In this document: one piece after another, positions 56,697 through 64,000 of the stretch
Layout of the letters: every line of letters begins with the position of its first letter
How positions within the stretch are numbered: position 1 is the first letter of the stretch
Assembly (NCBI GenBank): GCA_001319865.1
Contig: BBSL01000119.1
Location: forward strand, 1 to 64,000
Source of the DNA: Burkholderia sp. E7m39
Lineage (GTDB): Bacteria > Pseudomonadota > Gammaproteobacteria > Burkholderiales > Burkholderiaceae
Direction: 5' to 3'
Length of the DNA: 64,000 nucleotides
Made by a program: the position numbers and the translations under genes
The notes under the pieces: generated by a model
What the model was told of the DNA's origin: nothing
The model's input: the letters and a program-made list of their open reading frames with translations, nothing else
The model's database searches: none

Positions 56697-57422
56697 TCAA
56701 AAGCGTGCTGACAGCGCGGTGGCTGCGAGATGCGCGGCAAAGCCGCTCGAACCCGCCGGGGACATGTCGGGCGCGAGATGCAGGAACTGCTTGACGGCGC
56801 GCAGCGTGACGGCGCTGCAGCCGAGCAGCGTGTCGGTGAGCGCGTCGGTTTCGTCGTCGAGCGACGCAATCGGCACGACGCGGCTCACGAGACCCGCCAC
56901 GAGCGCTTCCTGCGCCGACAGACGCGCGCGGCTCAACACCATGTGCGCAACCGTTTTCACAGGCACGCGTCCAATCAGCGCGGACATGACGAGCGTGGGC
57001 GGAATGTCGCGCTCCATTTCGGGGATCTGGAAGACCGCGTTGTCGGCGGCGAGCGCGACGTCGCACACGCCTGCCAGCGCGCAGCCGACCCCGATCGCTT
57101 CGCCTCGCACCGCGGAAAGCACGGGCACGCGCACTGCCTTCAATGCATCGTAGAGCGCGAGCGGCGGCGCGGCGACCACGCGCCGCAACGTTTCCGCCGA
57201 AGGCTTGGCGCCTTGAGGCGGCATCGGCGACTGGCGGCCTTTGCAGAAGTCCTTGCTGCTGCTGCCGATACGCACGAGCTTGGTATCGTCGTCGATTGCG
57301 GTGACGGCGGCGATGATGGCGTCGCTCATCGGCTGATCGATCAGATTGCCGTTCTCAGGCCGGTCGAGCACGATGTCGAGCAGCGCGCCCTTGCGGCGGA
57401 TAGCGACGGATTCAGTTGACAT
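56697..57422 (-). CDS. Enoyl-CoA hydratase/isomerase-family (crotonase-fold) protein
   Basis: A 241-residue crotonase-fold protein. The second oxyanion-hole block 'GEAIGVGCALAGVCDVALAA' is normal. The first block reads 'SKDFCKGRQSPMPP' instead of the usual FxAGxD pattern, and the family's catalytic Glu positions are not obvious, so it may be a hydrolase or ring-opening variant. Its ATG lies 11 bases inside the end of the molybdopterin-subunit gene. In furoyl-CoA catabolism a crotonase-fold protein (HmfE) acts as 2-oxoglutaroyl-CoA hydrolase next to a Mo-hydroxylase; that is a possible parallel. Confidence 0.85.
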   Translation of the reverse strand: MSTESVAIRRKGALLDIVLDRPENGNLIDQPMSDAIIAAVTAIDDDTKLVRIGSSSKDFCKGRQSPMPPQGAKPSAETLRRVVAAPPLALYDALKAVRVPVLSAVRGEAIGVGCALAGVCDVALAADNAVFQIPEMERDIPPTLVMSALIGRVPVKTVAHMVLSRARLSAQEALVAGLVSRVVPIASLDDETDALTDTLLGCSAVTLRAVKQFLHLAPDMSPAGSSGFAAHLAATALSARF

Positions 57423-59763
57423 GTGCGCCTCCTTGAGCGCGATGGACGTATTCCCAGACTACTTTCGGCGTGGCAGGCATCGCGAGTTCATCGTTGCCGT
57501 ACTCGCGCAGCGCATCGGCCAGCGCGTTGAAAATCGTCGCGGTAGCCGGCGTGATGCCGCTTTCGCCGCCGCCTTTCACGCGCAGCGGATTGCCATGCGT
57601 CGGGTCTTCCGTCAGTTCCACATTGAGCGGCGGAATCACGCCGGCGCGCGGCATGCCGTAATCCATGTACGAACCCGTCAGCACCTGTCCCGTCTCGCGA
57701 TCCACGTAGAAGCCTTCGGACAGCGCCTGGCCGATGCCTTGCGCGAGGCCGCCGTGCACCTGCCCCTCGACGATCAGCGGATTGATCGGTTGCCCCACGT
57801 CGTCGACGGACGTGTAGTTGACGAGTTCCACCATGCCTGTGTCGGGGTCCACTTCGAGTTCGCAGACGGCGGCGCCCGTCGGATGCGCGGGAACGCGCGT
57901 GTTGACTTCGGCGTGGGCGTAGAGCTTTTTCATCGACGGGTCGCCGGGCACGCCATCCTGCGAAACCTGGCGCGCGACTTCCGCGAGACTGATGCGCTTG
58001 CCCGCAGCGGACGCGGTGAACGAGGCATCCGCGAATTCGACCTCGGACACGGCCACGCCGAACAGCGCGGCGGCCACCTGTTTGCCCGTGGCGATGATCT
58101 GCTGCGCGGTATCGACGAGCAGCATGCCGCCCAGGCGCATCGTGCGGTCCGAATGGCTGCCCCCGCCGACGCTCACGAATGCCGTGTCGCCCGTGCGCAG
58201 CGTCACGGCTTCCATCGGTACGCCGAGATGATGCGCGATGACCTGCGCGAACGTGGTTTCGTGGCCCTGGCCCGTCGACTGCGTGCCCGACACGATATCG
58301 ACGCTGCCGTCCGCGCGCACCGTCAGCTCGATGCGCTCGCGCGGCGCGCCGACGGGCGACTCGATGTAGTTCGCCAGCCCGATGCCGCGCAGCCGTCCAT
58401 TCGCACGCGATTGCGCGCGGCGTTCCTCGAAGCTGTCCCATTTTGCGAGCGTCAACGCGCGCGCCATGTTGCGCTCGAATTCGCCGCTGTCGTACGTGAG
58501 TCCCATCGGGCTGCGATAGGGCAGCTTGTCGTGCGACACCAGATTGCGCCGGCGAATCTCCGCGCGCTCGATGCCGAGTTCGGCAGCGGCGAGATCGAGC
58601 ATGCGCTCGATCACATGCGTCGCCTCGGGACGGCCCGCGCCGCGATACGGCGCGGTCGGCACCGTGTTGCTCAACACCGCGCTCACGTGCACGGCGGCCA
58701 CGGGCACGTCGTAGACGGTCGTCATGATGCGCGTGCCGTTCGACATCGGCACGTACGACACCGTATGCGCGCCGACGTTGCCGATCCATTCGTTGTCGAT
58801 GGCGAGAATGCGGCCGTCTTTTGAAAAGCCGATTGCGCAGCGAATGATCGCGTCGCGGCCCTGATAGTCGGACAGGAACGCTTCGCTGCGATCGCTCGTC
58901 CATTTGACGGGGCGTCCGATGCGTCGTGCGGCCCACACCACAGCCAGCTGCTCGACGTAGACGAACGAGCGCGGCCCGAAGCCGCCGCCCGTATCGGGAC
59001 ACACGACGCGCATCCGCGCGGGCGGCACCTTCAGCGCGGCAGCAAGCACCAGTTGCTGACGCACCGCGCCCTGGCTGCCGGAGATCAGCGTGTAGACGTC
59101 GTTGGCCGCGTCGTGCATGCCGATCGCGCTGCGCGGCTCCATCTGGCAATTGACGAGCCGGCTGTGATGAAACTCGCGGCGCACGACGTGATCGGCTTGC
59201 GCGAGAATCTGGCGCGCGGCTTCGCGGTCGCCGATCTGCGTCTGGAAGCACAGATTGCCGGGCGCGCCGTCCCACAGTTGCGGCGCGTCGGGCTGCATGG
59301 CGTCCGCGCCGTTGATGACGGCGTCGAGCACGTCGTAATCGACTTCGATCAGCTCCGACGCATTGCGCGCCTGCAACGGCGTTTCGGCGATCACCATCGC
59401 GATCGCCTCGCCGACATAACGCACGCGGTCGACGGGCAGCGGGATATGAAACTGGTTGAAGATCGAACCCGTCAGCGACGTGAGAAAGGCCTTCTTCGTC
59501 GCGTCGACGGCGTCGACGGGATTCGGCACATGATCGACGCCTTGAAAGCCATCGTCGAGATAGTCCTGGCCGATCAGCACGGCGATCACGCCGGGCGCTG
59601 CCTGCGCGGCGCTGATGTCGATCGAGCGCAAGGCGGCATGCGCGTGAGGCGAACGCAGAAAGGCTGCATGCACCTGGCCGTCGACGCGAATGTCGTCAGT
59701 GTATTGGCCATTGCCCGTCACGAAACGCTGGTCTTCGACGCGAGGTATCGGTTTGCCGATCAT
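57412..59763 (-). CDS. Mo-hydroxylase large subunit (molybdopterin-binding, CoxL/XdhB type)
   Basis: A 783-residue catalytic subunit of a xanthine-dehydrogenase-family enzyme. The ATG at 59763 overlaps the stop of the 2Fe-2S gene (ATGA). Landmarks: 'RVEDQRFVTGNGQYTDDI', 'GGGFGPRSFVYVEQLAVVWA', 'PYRGAGRPEATHVIERMLD', 'TGQGHETTFAQVIAHHLG' and the active-site Glu in 'KGGGESGITPATA'. The AYRCSFR loop specific to true CO dehydrogenase is absent (PYRGAGR instead), so it hydroxylates another substrate, probably an aromatic or heteroaromatic acid or CoA ester, with water as oxygen source. Confidence 0.93.
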   Translation of the reverse strand: MIGKPIPRVEDQRFVTGNGQYTDDIRVDGQVHAAFLRSPHAHAALRSIDISAAQAAPGVIAVLIGQDYLDDGFQGVDHVPNPVDAVDATKKAFLTSLTGSIFNQFHIPLPVDRVRYVGEAIAMVIAETPLQARNASELIEVDYDVLDAVINGADAMQPDAPQLWDGAPGNLCFQTQIGDREAARQILAQADHVVRREFHHSRLVNCQMEPRSAIGMHDAANDVYTLISGSQGAVRQQLVLAAALKVPPARMRVVCPDTGGGFGPRSFVYVEQLAVVWAARRIGRPVKWTSDRSEAFLSDYQGRDAIIRCAIGFSKDGRILAIDNEWIGNVGAHTVSYVPMSNGTRIMTTVYDVPVAAVHVSAVLSNTVPTAPYRGAGRPEATHVIERMLDLAAAELGIERAEIRRRNLVSHDKLPYRSPMGLTYDSGEFERNMARALTLAKWDSFEERRAQSRANGRLRGIGLANYIESPVGAPRERIELTVRADGSVDIVSGTQSTGQGHETTFAQVIAHHLGVPMEAVTLRTGDTAFVSVGGGSHSDRTMRLGGMLLVDTAQQIIATGKQVAAALFGVAVSEVEFADASFTASAAGKRISLAEVARQVSQDGVPGDPSMKKLYAHAEVNTRVPAHPTGAAVCELEVDPDTGMVELVNYTSVDDVGQPINPLIVEGQVHGGLAQGIGQALSEGFYVDRETGQVLTGSYMDYGMPRAGVIPPLNVELTEDPTHGNPLRVKGGGESGITPATATIFNALADALREYGNDELAMPATPKVVWEYVHRAQGGAHVN

Positions 59764-60269
59764 GACGCGTGTTCCTCCGTCTTCGCGAAGGGCGCATCGG
59801 GGTACATCTCGCGTGCTGCGTGGCGCACCGCTTCGATGATGTTCACGTAGCCCGTGCATCGGCAGATGTTGCCTTCCAGCGCGTGACTGATGCTCGCCAC
59901 ATCGAGCGCCGGTTCCTCGCGCAGATAGAACGCGCTGGCCATGATCATACCGGGCGTGCAAAAGCCGCACTGCAGACCGTGGCACTGCACGAACGCGTTT
60001 TGCACGGGATGCAGCTTGCCGCCGCATTGCGCGCTCAGACCTTCGACGGTCACGACCTGTCCGCCGCTCGCCTGAGCCGCGAGCATTGTGCAGGACTTGA
60101 CGGCGTTGCCGTCGAGATGCACGGTGCACGCGCCGCACTGGCTCGTATCGCAGCCGACATGCGTGCCCGTCAGCCGCACATGCTCGCGCAGAAATTCGAC
60201 GAGCAGCGTGTTGTCGGGCACAGCGTGCGAGACGTCCGTGCCGTTCACCTGAAGCTGGACTTCAACCAT
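59760..60269 (-). CDS. Mo-hydroxylase small subunit (two 2Fe-2S clusters, CoxS type)
   Basis: A 169-residue iron-sulfur subunit. The plant-ferredoxin-like N-terminal cluster uses Cys in 'GCDTSQCGACTVHLDG' and a following Cys; the helical second cluster uses Cys in 'QCGFCTPGMIM' and 'GNICRCTGYVNI'. It carries electrons from the Mo site to FAD. No signal peptide is visible, so the enzyme is cytosolic. The gene lies 33 bases after the CoxG-like gene and overlaps the large-subunit gene by 4 bases. Confidence 0.95.
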   Translation of the reverse strand: MVEVQLQVNGTDVSHAVPDNTLLVEFLREHVRLTGTHVGCDTSQCGACTVHLDGNAVKSCTMLAAQASGGQVVTVEGLSAQCGGKLHPVQNAFVQCHGLQCGFCTPGMIMASAFYLREEPALDVASISHALEGNICRCTGYVNIIEAVRHAAREMYPDAPFAKTEEHAS

Positions 60270-60302
60270 GATTCACCTGTCTTTCCCGTTCGTGCCGCGC
60301 GC

Positions 60303-60764
60303 TCATTCGGCGGCGGGTTCGTTCGCTGCCGTCAGCGTCGCGTTGAAGCGCTTGAAGAACTCGGCGGCGAGCTTGTTCGCCACCGACGTGACGAGGCGCG
60401 AGCCGATCTGCGCGAGCTTGCCGCCAACCTGCGCTTCGGCGACGTAGGTGAGCACGGTGCCGTCTTCGGCATCGGCGAGCGTGACGGTTGCCGTCATCTT
60501 GCCGAAGCCCGCAATGCCGCCCTCGCCCTGGCCGAGAATCCGGTAGCCATTCGGCGCGTCGCGTTCGGACAGTTCGAGCGTGCCCTTGAAGCGCGCCTTG
60601 ACGGGGCCGACGGAGGCGACCACGACAGCCTTGTACTCGTCTTCGCTTTCCGCCGTGAATGCTTCGCAGCCGGGAATGCATTCCTGAAGCACGGCCGGGT
60701 CGTTGAGTCCTTGCCATACCTGTTCGCGCGATGCCGCGATGGTTTGCGATCCGGTGAATTCCAT
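60303..60764 (-). CDS. CoxG-like SRPBCC protein
   Basis: A 153-residue START/SRPBCC-fold protein: 'MEFTGSQTIAASREQVWQGL', 'NDPAVLQECIPGCEAF' and 'GGKLAQIGSRLVTSVANKLA'. CoxG proteins are linked to membrane recruitment of CO dehydrogenase-type enzymes, and here it sits inside the Mo-hydroxylase operon between the FAD and iron-sulfur subunit genes. AGGAG precedes the ATG. Confidence 0.92.
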   Translation of the reverse strand: MEFTGSQTIAASREQVWQGLNDPAVLQECIPGCEAFTAESEDEYKAVVVASVGPVKARFKGTLELSERDAPNGYRILGQGEGGIAGFGKMTATVTLADAEDGTVLTYVAEAQVGGKLAQIGSRLVTSVANKLAAEFFKRFNATLTAANEPAAE

Positions 60765-60791
60765 CCTGTTCTCCTGAATTGAGCGGCGTCG

Positions 60792-61595
60792 TTACGACGC
60801 GAGCAGCGCCTGCAGTGCGCGGCGGGTATAGGTTTCGATCAGATGCGCGCGATACGATGCGGACGCGTTGGCGTCGTCGGGCAGCATGTCGCGGTCGATC
60901 CACAGCGATGCGAGCGCGGCCTCCGACAAGTCCTGTTGCAGCGCGGTCTCGGCATCGAACCAGCGGAACACCGACGCGCCCGCGCCCGTCACGGCGACGC
61001 GCACGGCATCGTCGTACTGCGCGATGAACACGCCCGTCACCGCGTAACCCGACGCCGGGTGCCGGTACTTCGCATAGGCGGCGCGGCGTGGAATGGCGAA
61101 TTCGATCGCGGTGACGAGCTCGTCGGCTTCGAGCGCGGTTTCGAATGTGTCGATGAAATAGTCGTCGGCGGGAATGCGCCGTTGCGACGAGGTGATGACG
61201 TGCGCATTCAGTGCGAGCACGGCGGACGGATAGTCCGCTGCCGGGTCGTTGTTTGCCACCGATCCGCCCATCGTGCCGCGGTTGCGCACCTGCGGATCGG
61301 CGATCACGCTGGCCAGATGCGCGAGCGCTGGAATGGCTTCGCGCACGACGGCGGAGGCGGCGACTTCCGCGTGCTTCATCAGCGCGCCGACATGCAGCGT
61401 GTCGCCGCGCACTTCGATGCCGCGCAGTTCGTCGATGCGCGTGAGGTCGATCAGATGCGACGGCGCCGCGAGGCGTTGCTTGAGCGTCGGGATCAGCGTC
61501 ATGCCGCCCGACAGCGGCCGCGCTTCTTCGTGCTCGCGCAGCCAGTCGACGGCTTGCGCCAGCGACGCGGCGCGCAGATAAGTCGTGTCGTACAT
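60792..61595 (-). CDS. Mo-hydroxylase medium subunit (FAD-binding, CoxM type)
   Basis: A 267-residue FAD-binding subunit: 'ARPLSGGMTLIPTLKQRLA' for the FAD pyrophosphate site, 'NRGTMGGSVANNDPAADYPS' for the second FAD loop, and a CO_deh_flav_C domain. It passes electrons from the 2Fe-2S clusters to an acceptor. GGAGA lies before the ATG at 61595. The subunit order FAD, CoxG, Fe-S, Mo is like many soil betaproteobacterial operons. Confidence 0.94.
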   Translation of the reverse strand: MYDTTYLRAASLAQAVDWLREHEEARPLSGGMTLIPTLKQRLAAPSHLIDLTRIDELRGIEVRGDTLHVGALMKHAEVAASAVVREAIPALAHLASVIADPQVRNRGTMGGSVANNDPAADYPSAVLALNAHVITSSQRRIPADDYFIDTFETALEADELVTAIEFAIPRRAAYAKYRHPASGYAVTGVFIAQYDDAVRVAVTGAGASVFRWFDAETALQQDLSEAALASLWIDRDMLPDDANASASYRAHLIETYTRRALQALLAS

Positions 61596-61644
61596 GTTGT
61601 CTCCTGCAGCATGCGGTGCCGCCGTGCATGCCAGATATCTGTCG

Positions 61645-62430
61645 TTACAGGCCCGTCATGGCCTTTTGCGGCTCCGAGAGCCAGTTCTCCAGCGCAGTGG
61701 CGAGCGCGACGGGTACTTCGTGCATCGCGTAATGTCCTGCGTTGCACAGCGTTTCCAGCGTGGCGTTCGGATACCACGCGAGCCATGTGCGCGTCATCAG
61801 CTCTGTCGTGATGGTCGGATCGTGCTCGCCCACGAAGAGCTTGACGGGCACGGGATTGCCTTCCACCTGCGCGGCGAAATCGCCCGTGGCCCACTGCGGC
61901 AGATAACCCGCGAATGCTTCGCGCCGCGAGTCGCGCATCGACAGTTGCGCGAGATGCGTGCTCCACGGCGACGCGAGCCGGCTGCCCGTCGAAAAGTGAA
62001 TGATGCCTGCGCGTTTCGCGACGTCGTCGATGCAGGTGGAGAACATCGCAAGGCGCGTTTCATCCATGCGCGAGCCGCACGCGGGGACAGCGGACACGCC
62101 CGTCATGTTGACGATCCGGTCGGGCGCGGCGAGCAGCACGCGCTGCATCGCCATGCCGCCCATCGAATGGCCGATCAGGCTGAAGCGCGGCCAGTCGAGA
62201 TGATCGGCGAGCGCGAGCACGTCGCGCGCGACTTCGTCGAACGTGAACGCGCCGTCGATATCGCGCGAAAGCCCGTAGCCGCGATAGTCGAAGAACGCAT
62301 AGGAGAAGCGTTCGGCATCGAGCGCGGTTGTGAGCGCGGTCCAGTCGGCCGAACTGCCGAACCAGCCGTTCAGCGCGATCACCTTGTGCGGACCGTGTCC
62401 GAACTGCCGGAAACCGTTGAGCGTGGTCAT
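61645..62430 (-). CDS. Alpha/beta hydrolase
   Basis: A 261-residue cytosolic alpha/beta hydrolase. 'ALNGWFGSSADW' is the oxyanion-hole region (HG replaced by NG), 'LIGHSMGGMAMQ' the nucleophile elbow (Ser), 'VGEHDPT' the acid region (Asp) and 'CNAGHYAMHEVP' the catalytic His. It starts 3 bases after the fumarylacetoacetase stop, so it is in the operon. It may cleave a C-C bond or an ester/lactone in the pathway. Confidence 0.88.
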   Translation of the reverse strand: MTTLNGFRQFGHGPHKVIALNGWFGSSADWTALTTALDAERFSYAFFDYRGYGLSRDIDGAFTFDEVARDVLALADHLDWPRFSLIGHSMGGMAMQRVLLAAPDRIVNMTGVSAVPACGSRMDETRLAMFSTCIDDVAKRAGIIHFSTGSRLASPWSTHLAQLSMRDSRREAFAGYLPQWATGDFAAQVEGNPVPVKLFVGEHDPTITTELMTRTWLAWYPNATLETLCNAGHYAMHEVPVALATALENWLSEPQKAMTGL

Positions 62431-62433
62431 GAT

Positions 62434-63774
62434 TCAATGCTCCCCGGCGGCAAGTGGATACGGCAGCGCGGCAGCGATGCGCCCGCGACACTCGCCGAAG
62501 CCGATCGACACGGCACCCGGCGCGCTGGCGCGCGCGCTCAACACGATCTCGTCGCCGTCTTCGAGGGCAATGCGCGATTCGCCGTTGGGCAGCGCGAGCG
62601 GCTTCTTGCCCGCTTCGGTGAGTTCGGTGAGGCAAGCGCGCGATGCGTCACTGGCGCCGGAAATGGTGCCGCTGCCGACCAGGTCGCCCGTGCGCAGATT
62701 GCAGCCGTTGCTCGTGTGATGCGCGATCATCTGCGCGAACGTCCAGTACAGGTTGTCCAGTTGCGTGTGCGTGATCTGCATGGCGGTGATGCGATCGCTG
62801 CGCATCGCCGATGTAGAAAGGTGCGCGTACAGGTCCAGACTGAGACCGCCGTGCTGCTGATCGTGCGGGCCGCGAAGATGCGGCAGGATCGCGGGATCGC
62901 CCGCTGCGCGCGAAGGCGCAGCCTTGCGGAACGGCGCGAGCGCTTCTTCCGTGACGAGCCACGGCGATACGCTGGAATGGAAGCTTTTACCGAGGAACGG
63001 GCCCAGAACCTGTTCGAACCACTGAATGCTTTTGGCCGACCAGTCGTTGAGCAGGCAATAGCCGAACACGTGATCACGTGCGTCGTCGATCGCGATGGGG
63101 CGCGTCAGTGCGTTGCCTCGACCGATGACAGCCGCGAGTTCCAGTTCGAAATCGAGCATCGGCGCGGGGCCGAAACACACGTTGCCGTTTGCATCGCGAT
63201 ACTGGCCATGTGGACGCCGCACGTCGCCGCCGCTCACGCGCAGCGAAGAGGCGCGGCCGTGATAGGCAATCGGAAGCGACTTGAAGGCAGCAGGCAGCGG
63301 ATCGGCGAGACCTTTGTAGCGACCGTGGCGCTCGGTGTGATGCAGCGAGGTCAGAAAGTCCGTGTAGTCGCCGATCGTGCAAGGCAGCGTCAATTCGACG
63401 TCGGCCACGCGCGGCAGCACGGCATCGATCGACGAGGCGAGACGCGAACGCGCGGGCGCATCGTGTTTCAACAGATCGGACAGCGCGGCGCGCAGCGCGC
63501 TCACATGGCGCGCATCGAGCGCCATCAGCGCGTTGAGCGTGCTGTCACAGGCCGATGCGCAGGCGAACGCCGCATCGCCGTCGAGCAGGGACAGATCGTG
63601 CAGCGCGCGCAGATCGACGACGCGGTCGCCGATCGCCACGCCCGTGCGGGTTTCGCCGCCGCGCGCAAAGGCGCCGAACGGCAGGTTCTGTATGGGGAAA
63701 TCCGTGTCGCGGGCATTGGCCGATTCGATCCAGCTTCGCCGCGCGGGATCGTGCGTGATATTCAGTGCACTCAT
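62434..63774 (-). CDS. fahA: Fumarylacetoacetase
   Basis: A 446-residue full-length fumarylacetoacetate hydrolase, with the N-terminal domain ('PFGAFARGGETRTGVAIGDRVVDL') and the catalytic C-terminal domain: 'DYTDFLTSLHHTERHG', 'LDFELELAAVIGRGNAL', 'NDWSAKSIQWFEQVLGPFLG', and 'SGTISGASDASRACLTELTE'. It hydrolyses fumarylacetoacetate to fumarate and acetoacetate at the end of homogentisate/tyrosine catabolism. No homogentisate dioxygenase is seen in the window. Its presence here suggests an analogous beta-diketone substrate, or that the homogentisate genes lie beyond the edge. The ATG overlaps the stop of the VOC gene (ATGA). Confidence 0.95.
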   Translation of the reverse strand: MSALNITHDPARRSWIESANARDTDFPIQNLPFGAFARGGETRTGVAIGDRVVDLRALHDLSLLDGDAAFACASACDSTLNALMALDARHVSALRAALSDLLKHDAPARSRLASSIDAVLPRVADVELTLPCTIGDYTDFLTSLHHTERHGRYKGLADPLPAAFKSLPIAYHGRASSLRVSGGDVRRPHGQYRDANGNVCFGPAPMLDFELELAAVIGRGNALTRPIAIDDARDHVFGYCLLNDWSAKSIQWFEQVLGPFLGKSFHSSVSPWLVTEEALAPFRKAAPSRAAGDPAILPHLRGPHDQQHGGLSLDLYAHLSTSAMRSDRITAMQITHTQLDNLYWTFAQMIAHHTSNGCNLRTGDLVGSGTISGASDASRACLTELTEAGKKPLALPNGESRIALEDGDEIVLSARASAPGAVSIGFGECRGRIAAALPYPLAAGEH

Positions 63775-64000
63775 GCGGGGCGTGTCTCCGATACTGCTTT
63801 ATCTTTTTCAGCGGTCCAGGCGTCGAGCGCCGGCCGAGCTCGCATTTTATATCCTGCCAGCTCTTCGACGGGCGCAACCGGGACGGTCAGTTCAACGCGC
63901 AGTCCGTTCGGATCGAAGAAATAGATGGAGCGCACGAAATGATGATCGGTGACGCCTAGCACGTCGATGCCATGTTCGATCAGGCGCGCTTTCATCGCTT
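63771..64000 (-). CDS. VOC-family (glyoxalase/extradiol dioxygenase-like) protein, 5' end outside window
   Basis: The last roughly 76 residues of a vicinal-oxygen-chelate protein: 'VRSIYFFDPNGLRVELTVPV' is the typical C-terminal strand with the metal-ligand Glu. The frame is open to the window edge. The stop overlaps the fumarylacetoacetase start by 4 bases. Could be a ring-cleavage dioxygenase or a lyase; the visible part cannot decide. Confidence 0.85.
   Translation of the reverse strand, partial: AMKARLIEHGIDVLGVTDHHFVRSIYFFDPNGLRVELTVPVAPVEELAGYKMRARPALDAWTAEKDKAVSETRPA

Noticed and set aside
57412-61595. Aerobic carbon monoxide dehydrogenase
   Set aside because: Subunit order and CoxG suggest it, but the large subunit has PYRGAGR where true CODH has the AYRCSFR loop with the copper-binding Cys.
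1-64000. tRNA, rRNA, CRISPR, prophage or insertion sequence
   Set aside because: I looked for cloverleaf-type sequences, regularly spaced repeats, integrase and transposase motifs and found none I can support.

Overview
The window is high-GC, densely coded DNA of a metabolically versatile soil or plant-associated betaproteobacterium. Gene content (LysR- and AraC-rich, many CoA-dependent catabolic genes, a CoxMSL-type molybdenum hydroxylase, a ClpK/Hsp20/HdeD stress block, a trifunctional kinase/ATPase/histidine kinase) fits Burkholderiaceae, most likely Paraburkholderia or Caballeronia. That assignment is inference from gene content. I see no rRNA, tRNA, CRISPR array, insertion sequence or phage gene.

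Layout. (1) 1-11130: the end of a LysR gene, then a same-strand catabolic operon (909-9708). It encodes a fused enoyl-CoA hydratase/3-hydroxyacyl-CoA dehydrogenase, a thiolase, two acyl-CoA dehydrogenases like the large and small subunits of pimeloyl-CoA dehydrogenase, an enoyl-CoA hydratase, a type III CoA-transferase and a nitronate monooxygenase-family flavoprotein. A lone branched-chain-amino-acid-type binding protein follows. Together these look like a beta-oxidation route for a dicarboxylic or cyclic acyl-CoA. (2) 11476-14689: small minus-strand genes (Tat-exported alpha/beta hydrolase, NTF2-like protein, AraC, DsbA-family protein). (3) 15353-23985: a carboxylate locus with LysR plus a DctA-type symporter on the plus strand, then on the minus strand a ModA-like binding protein, an MHS-family MFS transporter and a two-gene ATP-citrate-lyase-like enzyme. 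Both minus-strand units carry the same roughly 50-bp element built round ATTGAT-N11-ATCAAT, so they are probably one regulon. The large lyase subunit is about 290 residues longer than the usual family member and appears to have Asn where the first catalytic His of the citryl-CoA lyase domain is expected. (4) 24686-31633: mostly small and accessory genes, including a cold-shock gene broken by one nonsense codon, two truncated LysR genes head to head, an isochorismatase-type hydrolase, and an AraC gene with AhpD-like and RidA genes. (5) 32113-35541: signalling genes (Cache-type chemoreceptor; PAS-GGDEF-EAL protein).

(6) 35666-44679: a stress block with DUF1269, AraC, HdeD-like, Hsp20, a ClpK/ClpG-type disaggregase with a zinc-binding N-terminus, a UBP-type zinc finger, a thioredoxin-reductase-like flavoprotein without the redox CxxC, and two small proteins. 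The HdeD-Hsp20-ClpK core resembles the transmissible locus of stress tolerance. (7) 45230-52780: a sorbosone-dehydrogenase-like lipoprotein and a roughly 1990-residue kinase-like/AAA/GAF/PAS/histidine kinase whose kinase domain lacks key residues. (8) 52924-64000: XdhC on the plus strand facing a minus-strand operon. That operon encodes a VOC protein (cut by the window end), fumarylacetoacetase, alpha/beta hydrolase, the FAD, CoxG-like, 2Fe-2S and molybdopterin subunits of a Mo-hydroxylase, a crotonase-fold protein and a UbiD-type decarboxylase, followed by a LysR gene. It looks like a complete peripheral pathway for an aromatic or heteroaromatic acid, with furan-acid (hmf-type) metabolism one candidate.
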